From: Neisseria mucosa
GTDB lineage: Bacteria; Pseudomonadota; Gammaproteobacteria; Burkholderiales; Neisseriaceae
Length of the DNA stretch: 64,000 bases
Direction of reading: 5' to 3'
Assembly (NCBI RefSeq): GCF_003044445.1
Contig: NZ_POWX01000013.1
Location: 1 to 64,000 of the forward strand
In this document: positions 16,272 to 24,249 of the stretch, piece after piece
Layout: each line of letters begins with the position of its first letter
Numbering within the stretch: the first letter of the stretch is position 1
The notes under the pieces: generated by a model
Databases searched by the model: none
Told to the model about the DNA's origin: nothing
Seen by the model: the letters and a program-made list of their open reading frames with translations, nothing else
Position numbers and translations under genes: made by a program

Positions 16272-16736
16272 GACGGCGGTGGAGAGGAAGCATAACCACG
16301 AAGCGCGGCAGACAGGACGACAGCCCGACCGTCGGGCAAAGGCAACATCGGAACAAGTCAAGGGGAGGATGTCTGTAAGGAATTGTAAAGACGGCTTTAT
16401 CGTCTTTATAATTCCTTACGGATACCCCTTGACGCACGGACAAAGAAACACACTCTGCCCGTGGGCAGGGTGATAAGGCGCGCGCCTTTTGCGCCGTTCC
16501 CCCTGCCCGCGCGGCGTCGCAAGTGAGACGGTGGGGGTGCGGGGGCGGAAATCCCCCGCGAAACGTTCCGAAACGGCAACTTTTGCCAAAACAGGTAGCC
16601 GTTGAACACACAAGGCAAAACGCAACGAATCAAATCCATTTCAAATCAGACAGACACATTTCAGACGACCTCAAAAGGTCGTCTGAATCACAAACAGCCC
16701 TTAAAAAATAAACCGTAAATAAGAAAGGAAGCCCAA
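16272..16736 (+). other. Second hairpin-rich noncoding region of the prophage
   Basis: The 465-bp gap between the adsorption gene and the gpVI-like gene holds no credible ORF but several structures: GCCCGAC/GTCGGGC (16323-16337); a 19-bp near-perfect stem at 16375-16419 nested within an 8-bp outer stem TCAAGGGG (16358-16365)/CCCCTTGA (16425-16432); CTGCCCGTGGGCAG (about 16456-16469); and AAGGCGCGCGCCTT just after it. Then come an inward uptake-sequence pair (16661-16687) and the ribosome-binding site AAGAAAGGAAG of the next gene. It could be a packaging signal, second origin or processing site. Confidence 0.6.
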
Positions 16737-17021
16737 ATGAAACTGCTCGCAGCACTGCTCCCGCTGCTTTTGAGCGTAGCAGGCAGAATCATGACAGCCT
16801 TAGGGCTGATGGCAGTAACCTATAAAGGCGTGGACATCATGGTGAGCCGTTTCCAACAGGCGATAACCGACAGCGTTACAGGCGCACCGCAGGCCATGCT
16901 GCAACTCTTTTACATCAGCGGCGGCGGTACAGTCCTGAACATACTGTTTGGCGCAATCGCCTTTATCCTGTCATTCAAACAAATGACGAAACTGGCCACA
17001 GCAATAGGGAAGAAAAAATAA
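16737..17021 (+). CDS. Phage minor virion protein (gpVI-like, DUF2523)
   Basis: A 94-residue membrane protein with hydrophobic stretches near residues 5-27 and 58-82 and a basic tail (KKK). DUF2523-type proteins precede zot in neisserial and other inoviruses and correspond to gpVI, which caps the virion end. The stop overlaps the zot start (TAATG). Confidence 0.75.
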   Translation: MKLLAALLPLLLSVAGRIMTALGLMAVTYKGVDIMVSRFQQAITDSVTGAPQAMLQLFYISGGGTVLNILFGAIAFILSFKQMTKLATAIGKKK

Positions 17022-18229
17022 TGGCGGAAATATGCTTGATAACAGGGACGCCCGGTTCGGGTAAAACCCTGAAAATGGTATCCATGATGGCAAACGACAA
17101 AATGTTTCAGCCTGACGAGAATGGAATAAGCCGCAAGGTTTTTACAAACATTAAAGGCTTGAAGATACCCCATACCTACATAGAGACCGACGCCAAGAAA
17201 CTGCCGAGGTCAACGGAAGACCAACTGTCCGCACACGACATGTACGAATGGATAAAGAAGCCCGAAAACATCGGCGCGATCGTCATTGTTGACGAAGCAC
17301 AGGACGTTTGGCCGGCACGCTCCGCAGGTGCGAAAATTCCCGAAAACGTATCATGGCTGAACACACACAGACATCTTGGCATAGACATATTTGTCCTGAC
17401 ACAAGGTCCGAAACTGTTGGATACCAACTTGAGGACGCTTGTAAAAAAACACTACCACATAGCCGCAAATAAGATGGGTATGCGGACGCTCTTAGAGTGG
17501 CAAATTTGTGCAGACGACCCTATAAGAATGGCGAAGCAGGCATTCTCCAGCATTTACACATTGGACAAAAAAGTGTACGACCTGTACGAATCCGCCGAAG
17601 TCCACACGGTCAACAAAGTAAAACGTTCAAAGTGGTTTTACGCCCTGCCCGTGATACTGCTGCTTGTTCCCGTCTTTCTCGGATTGTCCTATACCATGCT
17701 GAAAAACTACGGCAAACAGCCCGAACAGGAACAGGCGCAGGAATTGGCGGCATCCGATGTAAACCAAGCCGCAAGCGGAGTACAAAGCGAAGAACAGGCA
17801 CAAACCGCCGCACAGCAGACAGGCGGCGACCTGACAGCCGAAATGTTCGTTCCGAAACTTGCAGAAAAACCCGAAAGCAAACCAATCTACAACAGCGTCC
17901 GACAGGTCAAAACCTTCGAGTACATCGCCGGTTGCGTCGATGGCGGCAAAAGCGGCTGCACCTGTTATTCCGCACAAGGAACGCCATTGAAAGAAATTAC
18001 TAAAGCCATGTGCAAGGACTACGCCAGAAACGGCTTGCCGTTCAACCCATACAAGGACGAACAACAGGCAGCACAACAGCAACAGAACACACCGCAGACC
18101 GCCTATACGCCTGAAAGCGGCCAAGTTCTTACAATGGGCGGACAGCCCCCAAAAAATCTAATGTATGACGGTTATACAGAAGCGGGGCAGCAGTTTGCGC
18201 AAAGAGGCGGAGTAGTCGCCACGCCATAG
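17021..18229 (+). CDS. Zonula occludens toxin-like phage assembly ATPase (gpI)
   Basis: A 402-residue inner-membrane protein. The N-terminal ATPase has Walker A GTPGSGKT (residues 9-16) and Walker B-like IVIVDEAQDVWP (about 88-99). A transmembrane helix lies near 207-228 (ALPVILLLVPVFLGLSYTML). The periplasmic C-terminus contains CVDGGKSGCTCYS and is Gln/Ala-rich. Zot/gpI proteins drive export of single-stranded phage DNA through the secretin. No phage secretin is encoded here, consistent with use of a host secretin such as PilQ, as shown for meningococcal MDA phage. Confidence 0.92.
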   Translation: MAEICLITGTPGSGKTLKMVSMMANDKMFQPDENGISRKVFTNIKGLKIPHTYIETDAKKLPRSTEDQLSAHDMYEWIKKPENIGAIVIVDEAQDVWPARSAGAKIPENVSWLNTHRHLGIDIFVLTQGPKLLDTNLRTLVKKHYHIAANKMGMRTLLEWQICADDPIRMAKQAFSSIYTLDKKVYDLYESAEVHTVNKVKRSKWFYALPVILLLVPVFLGLSYTMLKNYGKQPEQEQAQELAASDVNQAASGVQSEEQAQTAAQQTGGDLTAEMFVPKLAEKPESKPIYNSVRQVKTFEYIAGCVDGGKSGCTCYSAQGTPLKEITKAMCKDYARNGLPFNPYKDEQQAAQQQQNTPQTAYTPESGQVLTMGGQPPKNLMYDGYTEAGQQFAQRGGVVATP

Positions 18230-18230
18230 A

Positions 18231-18265
18231 AAAAAGGTCGTCTGACATATTTCAGACGACCTTTT
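18231..18265. terminator. Uptake-sequence hairpin after zot
   Basis: AAAAGGTCGTCTGACATATTTCAGACGACCTTTT. The left arm has TGAC where the consensus has TGAA, so this is a near-match pair. It lies within three bases of the zot stop. Confidence 0.75.
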
Positions 18266-18546
18266 AAGCAATAAAATTGCTTCCGGAAAGGATTAAAAAA
18301 GCAAATTTAGGCAAAATACAGCGCAACCGGAAGCAATAAAATTCCAAAGCAGAAACCCGCAAACCGTTTTAAAAAAGACGGTTTACGGGTTTTTGTTTAT
18401 GCGCAAAACAAAGACCGGGACGGTTAGGCAGACGAACGACCCGGGCAGAAAAGCCGATAAAAAGAAATGCCGACCGTCTTTTACCATCCTTGAAATTGAA
18501 TATCATCATAGCCGCAACAGGCTGAATAAATAAGGAAAATCCCATC
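18266..18546 (+). other. Noncoding region between zot and the recombinase
   Basis: Contains an inverted arrangement of GCTTCCGG (about 18278) and CCGGAAGC (about 18327), each flanked by AATAAAATT, followed by hairpin AAACCGTTTT/AAAAAGACGGTTT (about 18361-18385). In Nf-type phages the Piv/Irg recombinase acts near its own gene, so these repeats are candidate recombination or transcript-end signals. No ORF is credible. Confidence 0.4.
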
Positions 18547-19503
18547 ATGAATACAATCGGATTGGACATATCGCAAAAAACCATAGACGCAACACTGCAT
18601 AAGACCGACGGAAGCACATATCACACCAAGGTCGGCAATAATCGGGAAGGCTTCCAAAGCCTCAAGGACTGGATAAAGGCGAACAAGGTTAGAAAATGCG
18701 TCATCGGCATGGAAGCAACGGGCATATACTACGAAGCTGCCGCCGAAAACCTGTCCGAAACCCACACCGTTTACGTCATAAATCCCCTGAAAATCAAAGA
18801 CTATGGCAAAAGTCAGTTTAATCGCACGAAAACCGACAAAGCCGATTCAAACCTGATCGCCGAATACACCAAACGGCACTCGGACAAAATCATACCGTAT
18901 AGCAAACCCAAAAACCGCTACCTGCAAAAACTCATCACCCTGAAGCAGCAACTCAAAGACCATCAGAAACAAATCAAAAACCGCCTGCACAGTACCAAAG
19001 ACGAACTGATACAGACAATACATGAAGACCTTATCGAAACCTATCAGGAAAAAATCGACCAAACCCAAGCCGCCATAGACGCACAAATCAAAGAACAGAC
19101 CGCAACCGACAGCCACTACCGCAACCTGCAAACCATAGCAGGCATAGGCAAAGACACCGCCGCCATACTATATGCCCAACTGACAGACAAAACCTTTCAA
19201 ACCGCAAACCAATTCGTATCATACGCAGGACTAAGCCCGCAGACCGAACAGTCCGGGACGAGCGTCCACAAGAAAGGCAGATTGAGCCGCTATGGACATC
19301 GCCGGGTTAAACGCTCCCTGTATATGCCCGCACTGGTCGCCTATCGGACGGGTGCATTCCCGCAGCTCGTCCGCAACCTGACGAATGCAGGCAAGCCCAA
19401 AATGGTCATCATCGTCGCCATCATGCGCAAACTGGCGAAGCTGGCCTATTACATTGTAAAAACAGGCAAGCCATACGACAGCACGCGGCACAAAGCGGCA
19501 TAG
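18547..19503 (+). CDS. IS110/Piv-family recombinase (PivNM/Irg-like)
   Basis: A 318-residue protein. The N-terminal DEDD RuvC-like domain shows GLDIS (Asp6), GMEATG (Glu near 59) and KTDKADSNLIAEY (Asp residues near 96-99). The C-terminal Transposase_20 domain has IAGIGKDTAAIL (about 197-208) and YAGLSPQTEQSGTSVHKKGRLSRYGHRRVKR (about 225 onward), including the conserved Ser of the SG motif. In Neisseria this gene is the standard 3' component of Nf prophages and is the proposed integrase/invertase. No IS ends are evident, so I treat it as part of the phage. Confidence 0.9.
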   Translation: MNTIGLDISQKTIDATLHKTDGSTYHTKVGNNREGFQSLKDWIKANKVRKCVIGMEATGIYYEAAAENLSETHTVYVINPLKIKDYGKSQFNRTKTDKADSNLIAEYTKRHSDKIIPYSKPKNRYLQKLITLKQQLKDHQKQIKNRLHSTKDELIQTIHEDLIETYQEKIDQTQAAIDAQIKEQTATDSHYRNLQTIAGIGKDTAAILYAQLTDKTFQTANQFVSYAGLSPQTEQSGTSVHKKGRLSRYGHRRVKRSLYMPALVAYRTGAFPQLVRNLTNAGKPKMVIIVAIMRKLAKLAYYIVKTGKPYDSTRHKAA

Positions 19504-19668
19504 GAAAGGCAAACCAAACAAAAAGAAAAACGGTTACAGAAATGTAACCGTGTATTGTCATACCGTCAAAAAGTGTAAAACAAAATAATCATATAAAATA
19601 TAAAGTTACAAATATATTCCATTTGACTTGTTGACGGGCAACATATCATCTTTTTAGTTTGTCCAAAG
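19504..19668. other. Right edge of the prophage
   Basis: An AT-rich stretch that starts with hairpin CGGTTACA/TGTAACCG (about 19530-19549), which could terminate the recombinase transcript, and continues without ORFs to rubredoxin. The prophage end is somewhere here; no clear direct repeat with the left side could be seen by eye. Confidence 0.4.
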
Positions 19669-19839
19669 CTATATCACGAAATCCAGCAGATAAAAGTCTT
19701 CTTTACCCACGCCGCATTCCGGGCATTTCCAATCGTCGGGGATGTCTTCGAATTTCGTGCCGGGGGCGATGCCGTGTTCGGGGTCGCCGAGGTCTTCGTC
19801 GTAAATCCAGCCGCAGGGGCCGCACATGTATTGTGCCAT
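19669..19839 (-). CDS. Rubredoxin
   Basis: A 56-residue iron protein with both metal-binding pairs, CGPCGW (Cys6, Cys9) and CPECG (Cys39, Cys42), plus the usual IYDEDLGDPEHGIAPGT and F(E)DIPDDW core. Rubredoxins carry single electrons to oxygenases, peroxide-reducing enzymes or rubredoxin-dependent reductases. The partner is not evident here; an acyl-CoA dehydrogenase-like gene lies upstream on the same strand. Confidence 0.95.
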   Translation of the reverse strand: MAQYMCGPCGWIYDEDLGDPEHGIAPGTKFEDIPDDWKCPECGVGKEDFYLLDFVI

Positions 19840-19861
19840 GGTTTGTTCCTTCTGATATTTG

Positions 19862-19906
19862 AGGTCGTCTGAAAACAGTTGGCAAAAGGTTTTCAGACGA
19901 CCTTTT
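19862..19906. terminator. Paired uptake-sequence hairpin between rubredoxin and acyl-CoA dehydrogenase
   Basis: AGGTCGTCTGAAAAC and GTTTTCAGACGACCTTTT (the stem is interrupted by a short loop). It separates two minus-strand genes. Confidence 0.75.
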
Positions 19907-19926
19907 GTTTGGTCTGTTTCAAAACC

Positions 19927-21015
19927 TTACGCCGCTTCCAATGCCGCGATTTCTTTGCGCAAGTGTTTCAACGCGGGGGTAACGATGGCGACGAACATGG
20001 CTTCGCGGACGCGGCGTTGGGCGGGGCTGCGCATGAGATAGCCTTTTGCGCCCGCGTGTAAGGCGGCAGATTGGGCGGCGGCAAGCGTCAGCTCGGAGGC
20101 GGCGGCGCGCAGTTTCAGCGTGGCGAGGTTGTCGGGGGTGTTGTTCCACGCCAAGTCCGCCAGTTGCTCGGTGGTTTGCCATGCTTCGTCCAAAGCGGCT
20201 TTGAGGCTGTCGTAGCTGTCGTCGAGGTAGCTGTTGACATCGGCGTTGACGACGTTGGCGATGCGGATGATGCCGAGGCTGCCGTCGATTACGCCCGCGC
20301 CGATGCCGATTTGCAGCAGGATGAAGCCGGATTTGATGGTGGCGATGTAGTCAGAGAACTGTTCGGGCGAGGCAATTACGTCTTCGTCAGGAATGAAAAC
20401 GTCTTTGAAATTCAGGCTGAACGTGCGCGTGCCTTCGAGGGCGCAGAATTCGGGGCAGGCTTGCAGGGTTACGCCTTCCCATTGTCCGCCGGTGATGAAC
20501 ATGACGTAGCTGTCGCCGATTTGGGCGGTATTCGCCCAGATGTGGTCTTCGCCGATGTTGGATACCCACGGCAGCGCGCCGTTGACTGTGTAGCCGCCGT
20601 CCACGCGCTCGGCTTGAAGATTGTGTTTTTCAATGCCGGCAAGGTGTTTGACGGTATTGGACATGCCCGTCCCCGCCAATACTTTGCCTTGCAGGATGTC
20701 GGCAAGGTATTTTTCTTTGACGGCTTGGTTGGGCGTTTGGTGCAGATACCACGCGCAAGCCGCCTGACACCATGCGCTGAACGAGGTCGCGCCGCATTCT
20801 TTGCCGACTTCGCGCAGGACGGCGATTTGCGCCGCCAAACCTAAGCCGTTGCCGCCTTCCGCTTCCGTACCGACTGCGCCGAATCCGCCGATGGCGCCGA
20901 GTTCGCGCATAAAGTCTTCGGGATACAAACCATTGCGGTCGATTTCGTCCACTAAGGGTTTGAGTTTGGCTTTGACGAGTTCGGCAACTTGAGACAATAA
21001 GGTTTCACGGTTCAT
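19927..21015 (-). CDS. Acyl-CoA dehydrogenase family flavoprotein
   Basis: A 362-residue protein with the acyl-CoA dehydrogenase three-domain plan: alpha-helical N-domain (GFGAVGTEAEGGNGLG, about 44-59), beta middle domain (GTGMSNTVKH and VNGALPWVSN, about 114-153) and C-terminal four-helix bundle. It is somewhat shorter than fatty-acid enzymes (about 380) and the usual catalytic Glu motif is not obvious, so substrate and even activity are uncertain. ETF-ubiquinone oxidoreductase further right could take its electrons. Confidence 0.8.
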   Translation of the reverse strand: MNRETLLSQVAELVKAKLKPLVDEIDRNGLYPEDFMRELGAIGGFGAVGTEAEGGNGLGLAAQIAVLREVGKECGATSFSAWCQAACAWYLHQTPNQAVKEKYLADILQGKVLAGTGMSNTVKHLAGIEKHNLQAERVDGGYTVNGALPWVSNIGEDHIWANTAQIGDSYVMFITGGQWEGVTLQACPEFCALEGTRTFSLNFKDVFIPDEDVIASPEQFSDYIATIKSGFILLQIGIGAGVIDGSLGIIRIANVVNADVNSYLDDSYDSLKAALDEAWQTTEQLADLAWNNTPDNLATLKLRAAASELTLAAAQSAALHAGAKGYLMRSPAQRRVREAMFVAIVTPALKHLRKEIAALEAA

Positions 21016-21106
21016 GGTCTTATCCTTGAAAATGTGTGCGGACGGCGCGGGAGGGCGTTCCGTTTGAAAGGGGAAGTAGTCCGTTACAGGGACGGCATTT
21101 TTGAAA

Positions 21107-21160
21107 AAGGTCGTCTGAAAAGGGGCAAACGGTTTTGCCGACGCTTTTCAGACGACCTTC
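21107..21160. terminator. Paired uptake-sequence hairpin downstream of the AhpD-like gene
   Basis: AAGGTCGTCTGAAAAG and CTTTTCAGACGACCTT arms with an additional internal stem (GGGGCAAACGGTTTTGCC). Confidence 0.75.
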
Positions 21161-21168
21161 AGTCAGAA

Positions 21169-21717
21169 TCAGGCGAATGCCTGCAATTCAGGGTTGATGT
21201 CTGTTTGCGCCACGTTGTTGACGTAGTTGCACAAAGTCGCCAAGGCAACGCCCATTACGACTTCGACAGCCTGCTGCTGGTTGTAGCCTGCGTCGAAGAA
21301 GGCTTTGAGTTCGGCATCGGATACCGCGCCTTTTTTCGCCATCACGGCTTGGGTAAACGCAGCGAGCGCGCCCAGTTTGGCATCGTCAAATTCGCCTGCC
21401 GCCAACGCGCGCGAGGCTTTGATGGATTGTTCGGACAGAAGTTTTTTCAGGGTTGCCAGCTTAGTGTGGCCTGCCACGCAGAAACCGCATTCGTTGGTAC
21501 GGGCGGCGATGATTTGGATGACTTCGACTTCACCGGGAGTCAGGCTGTTGGCGGCGTTCAGTTTGCCGACTTCTTGATAGAACGCCAACGCTTCGGGCGC
21601 GTTTGCCAATACGCCGATGAGGTTGGGGATGAAGCCGTTGTTTTTCAGCGCGGCTTCGACGCGGGGTTTTGCTGCTTCGGGAGCGGTTTCGACGGTGTGT
21701 ACAGTTAAGCGTGCCAT
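21169..21717 (-). CDS. Carboxymuconolactone decarboxylase/AhpD-like protein
   Basis: A 182-residue all-helical protein of the AhpD-like superfamily. The signature ECGFCVAGHTKLA (about residues 75-87) contains the CxxC pair and downstream His that form the AhpD peroxidase/disulfide centre. Such proteins act as alkylhydroperoxidases or unknown redox enzymes. It lies upstream of the acyl-CoA dehydrogenase on the same strand, 150 bases away and separated by a hairpin. Confidence 0.88.
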   Translation of the reverse strand: MARLTVHTVETAPEAAKPRVEAALKNNGFIPNLIGVLANAPEALAFYQEVGKLNAANSLTPGEVEVIQIIAARTNECGFCVAGHTKLATLKKLLSEQSIKASRALAAGEFDDAKLGALAAFTQAVMAKKGAVSDAELKAFFDAGYNQQQAVEVVMGVALATLCNYVNNVAQTDINPELQAFA

Positions 21718-21831
21718 AATTTATACCTTTGTTTTCAGTGTATTGAACGGAATGTGGCATACTACTCCGATTGTCGTTTTTCGGGAAAGACTGATTGGTT
21801 ATGTGCTGCAAACCAAAAGTTATAAGCAAAA

Positions 21832-21873
21832 AAAGGTCGTCTGAAAACCGAATACAGTTTTCAGACGACCTTT
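21832..21873. terminator. Paired uptake-sequence hairpin between dld and the AhpD-like gene
   Basis: AAAAGGTCGTCTGAAAAC and GTTTTCAGACGACCTTTC arms, 26 bases beyond the dld stop. Confidence 0.78.
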
Positions 21874-21899
21874 CATTCACTTATACCATCCCAACCTTA

Positions 21900-23591
21900 T
21901 CATTCAACCCAGTTTTTCTTCTTACTGGTTTTGCCTATACCTGGATTGAAGCTGTTGGTCGGGTCGAGTTTTCGGTAGAACTGTTTGAGCGCGGGTTTCG
22001 CTTCGTATAAATGGCCGACGTTGTGTTCGGCAGGATACTGCGCGCCGCGTTGGTCTAAGAGATAAAGCATTTCGTGTTCCAATGCCATGCAGTCGTTGCC
22101 TTTTTTGATGATGTAATCCTGATGGAAAACGTGGCACATGAAATGTCCGTAGTAGAGTTTGTGGATGATTTTATTGTCGATTTCTGACGGCAGTTTTTCA
22201 AACCAGTCGCGGTCGTCGCGGCGCAGGGCGATGTCCAGCGCGACCAAATCTTCCACCTCGTCGTCATGCACGGCACGATAGCGGATGGCGGCGGAAGCGA
22301 CGGCAAAACGGTGCAGCATGGCAGCTTGGGTTTCTTCTGCGTTGCATTCGAAAAACGCGCCGCTGTGGTGTGCAAAATACTCTTTCAGGAACGCGCGCGC
22401 TTCATCGACGCCTTTTCCGCCCATTTTCAGAATCAGATGGTGTTCGTATTTGTCGCGGTAATCGCGCATGGATTTGGGCAGGTGATCGGGCAGGTATTTG
22501 CTGACGAACTGCATGACCTTGTCGGAAAAATGTTTGGGCAGGAAGCTGACTTTTTTGCCGAAGCGGTCAACTTTGGCTTTGAAATCAAATAATTTCGGCA
22601 GTTGGTGCGTACCGAATTTTTTGATGACGTAGAACGTGTCTTTGCCGTACACGTCGGCAATATCGAAAGCGTCGCGATGGATGTATTCGCCGGAAACGGG
22701 CAGGCTTTCAAATTCGCCCAAGGCAGCGCGGCGGATGTCGGTCAACTCGTTGATGTCGTTGGTGCCGATGTAGAACACGGCGGTTTGTTTTTCTTGCGGG
22801 AAGGTGTCCAAGCGGACGGCGAATACCATCAGTTTGCCCGCGCAGCCGGACGCTTCGTAATGGCGCGCCGGGTCGGCATTAAAACGCGCGGCGGTCGGCT
22901 CGTCCACTTGGCGAACATGGTCGCAATAGGCGTGGTCGTGTCCTTTACCCGCGTCTTGCGTGATGTCTTTTCTCTGATAATGATGACCTTGAAGGTTGGT
23001 CAGGATTTCTTCGGGCGCGTCGCCCAAATCTATGCCCAAATGGTTGACCAGCTCCAGTTTGCCCTCTTCGTTGATTTGGGCAAACAGCGCCATTTCCGTG
23101 TAGGCAGGGCCGCGCTGCACCAATGCGCCGCCGGAGTTGTTGCACACGCCGCCCAAGACGGACGCGCCGATACATGAAGAGCCGATGACCGAATGCGGTT
23201 CGCGCCCCAAAGGTTTCAGCAGCAATTCGAGCTGGTTCAAGGTCGAACCGGGCAGGCAAACGACTTGTTCGTTGTTGTTGATGGTTTGGATGATGTTCAT
23301 CCGCATGGTGTTCACGATCACGATGTCGCGGTCGTAATCGTTGCCGTCGGGGGTCGAGCCGCCCGTCAAACCGGTATTCGCCGCCTGCGTAATCACAATC
23401 ACGTCCGCTTCGACGCAAGCCTGCAAAATTTTCCACATTTCCAGAATGGTTCCGGGGCGCACCACCGCCAACGCCCTACCCTCGCCGAAACGGTAGCCTT
23501 GGCGGTATTGTTCAGTTTTCGCGGGGTCGGTGATGATGTATTTTTCGCCGACGGTTTGGGTCAGGCTGCTGATTAATTGCGAGGCGGTCAT
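21900..23591 (-). CDS. dld: Quinone-dependent D-lactate dehydrogenase
   Basis: A 563-residue FAD flavoprotein that oxidises D-lactate to pyruvate and passes electrons to quinone at the inner membrane. The FAD-binding PCMH motif is VITQAANTGLTGGSTPDG (about residues 66-83), followed by GSSCIGASVLGGVCNNSGGAL (about 137-157). The C-terminal D-lactate dehydrogenase membrane-binding domain contains HLILKMGGKG, YGHFMCHVFHQDYIIKKG and PGIGKTSKK. The length is typical. Lactate is a main carbon source for Neisseria on mucosal surfaces. Confidence 0.95.
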   Translation of the reverse strand: MTASQLISSLTQTVGEKYIITDPAKTEQYRQGYRFGEGRALAVVRPGTILEMWKILQACVEADVIVITQAANTGLTGGSTPDGNDYDRDIVIVNTMRMNIIQTINNNEQVVCLPGSTLNQLELLLKPLGREPHSVIGSSCIGASVLGGVCNNSGGALVQRGPAYTEMALFAQINEEGKLELVNHLGIDLGDAPEEILTNLQGHHYQRKDITQDAGKGHDHAYCDHVRQVDEPTAARFNADPARHYEASGCAGKLMVFAVRLDTFPQEKQTAVFYIGTNDINELTDIRRAALGEFESLPVSGEYIHRDAFDIADVYGKDTFYVIKKFGTHQLPKLFDFKAKVDRFGKKVSFLPKHFSDKVMQFVSKYLPDHLPKSMRDYRDKYEHHLILKMGGKGVDEARAFLKEYFAHHSGAFFECNAEETQAAMLHRFAVASAAIRYRAVHDDEVEDLVALDIALRRDDRDWFEKLPSEIDNKIIHKLYYGHFMCHVFHQDYIIKKGNDCMALEHEMLYLLDQRGAQYPAEHNVGHLYEAKPALKQFYRKLDPTNSFNPGIGKTSKKKNWVE

Positions 23592-23782
23592 GGCACTCTC
23601 CTAAATAGTCTGTTTATATTACTTCGGACATCGAAATCGAAACATTGTAGTAATGCCCAAGGGTAAAGTAAAGGTCGCCTGAAAACGAAATCCGGCTGGA
23701 AAACAGGCATCGTAAGCCTATTGAAGCCAAGTTCCGCCTTTTCAGACGACCTTTCCCCATCCCGAATTCTGCAAAAGCAAAA
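23592..23782. other. Intergenic stretch with divergent uptake sequences
   Basis: Holds a degenerate uptake sequence (AAAGGTCGCCTGAAAAC, about 23670) opposed by a perfect one (CTTTTCAGACGACCTTTCC, about 23737). No ORF or recognised RNA lies between dld and the 4.5S RNA terminator. Confidence 0.5.
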
Positions 23783-23816
23783 ACACCGAAGACCAATCAA
23801 TCTTCGGTGTTTTTTA
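23783..23816 (-). terminator. Terminator of the 4.5S RNA gene
   Basis: A perfect 10-bp stem ACACCGAAGA/TCTTCGGTGT with an 8-base loop; on the minus strand, A-rich sequence before and T-rich sequence after. It directly follows the RNA 3' end. Confidence 0.75.
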
Positions 23817-23819
23817 ATA

Positions 23820-23917
23820 GGGTGGCGAGCCAGACCCCCGGCACTGACGCATCGGAGTGGGCTGCTGGCTTCCGCCCCTGACCCGTTGTTCCGAATTACC
23901 ATGCGGGGAGACCCGCC
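23820..23917 (-). ncRNA. ffs: 4.5S RNA of the signal recognition particle (small bacterial type)
   Basis: The minus strand contains the SRP domain IV hallmark GGTCAGG, CGGAAG and AGCAGCC in the right order, and the two ends pair (GGCGGGTCTCCCC at the 5' side, near GGCTCGCCACCC at the 3' side). The length of about 98-110 nt and a good promoter plus terminator support it. Exact ends are estimated. Confidence 0.9.
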
Positions 23918-23930
23918 GTAAGAGATTGGG

Positions 23931-23958
23931 ATTATAACTGTTTTACGGGAAAACTCAA
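23931..23958 (-). promoter_or_regulatory. Sigma-70 promoter of ffs
   Basis: On the minus strand, TTGAGT and TATAAT separated by 16 bases, with the consensus -10 about 14 bases before the RNA 5' end. Confidence 0.75.
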
Positions 23959-24249
23959 GCGCGCCGGTGTCAAAGGTCGTTTGAAAAGTTTGTTTGCGGT
24001 AAAATTGTCAACAATATCCGCCTTTTTAAAAATCATTCCTATTGAAACATTTTCGCCTTTGACGTTGAAAAACATCGAAATTTAAACTACATTAACACTT
24101 TCTACCAAGTTGTCTGATTGGCCCGAAAATCGTTTTAACTTCGTTGAAGCTGCGCTTTCAGACGACCTTTTTCCTAAAAACACAGCGAAATCATGCAGCA
24201 GTTTCGTGTAATTTCGCCGTACCAATAATCTTACGGACACACCGCCACC

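Larger units (their letters stand above)
11013..19640 (+). mobile_element. Filamentous (Nf/MDA-type inovirus) prophage
   Basis: Gene order on one strand is rep, ssDNA-binding protein, small membrane proteins, coat protein, TspB-type adsorption protein, gpVI-like, Zot, then an IS110/Piv-type recombinase. This matches the neisserial Nf/MDA inoviruses, whose integration is attributed to the Piv/Irg recombinase. Every expected structural class is present and intact, so it may be active. Boundaries are approximate: left between the uptake-sequence hairpin ending at 11012 and the first phage ORF; right in the AT-rich stretch after the recombinase and before rubredoxin. I did not find a dRS3 (ATTCCC-N8-GGGAAT) flank. 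Confidence 0.85.

Noticed and set aside
15168..16348. Several long open frames on both strands across the collagen-like repeat
   Set aside because: The 18-bp repeat has no stop in any frame, so open frames are automatic. Only the frame with signal peptide and membrane anchor is credible.
18547..19503. An independent IS110 insertion sequence
   Set aside because: No insertion ends or target disruption are seen, and the gene occupies the position of the Piv/Irg recombinase in neisserial inoviruses.
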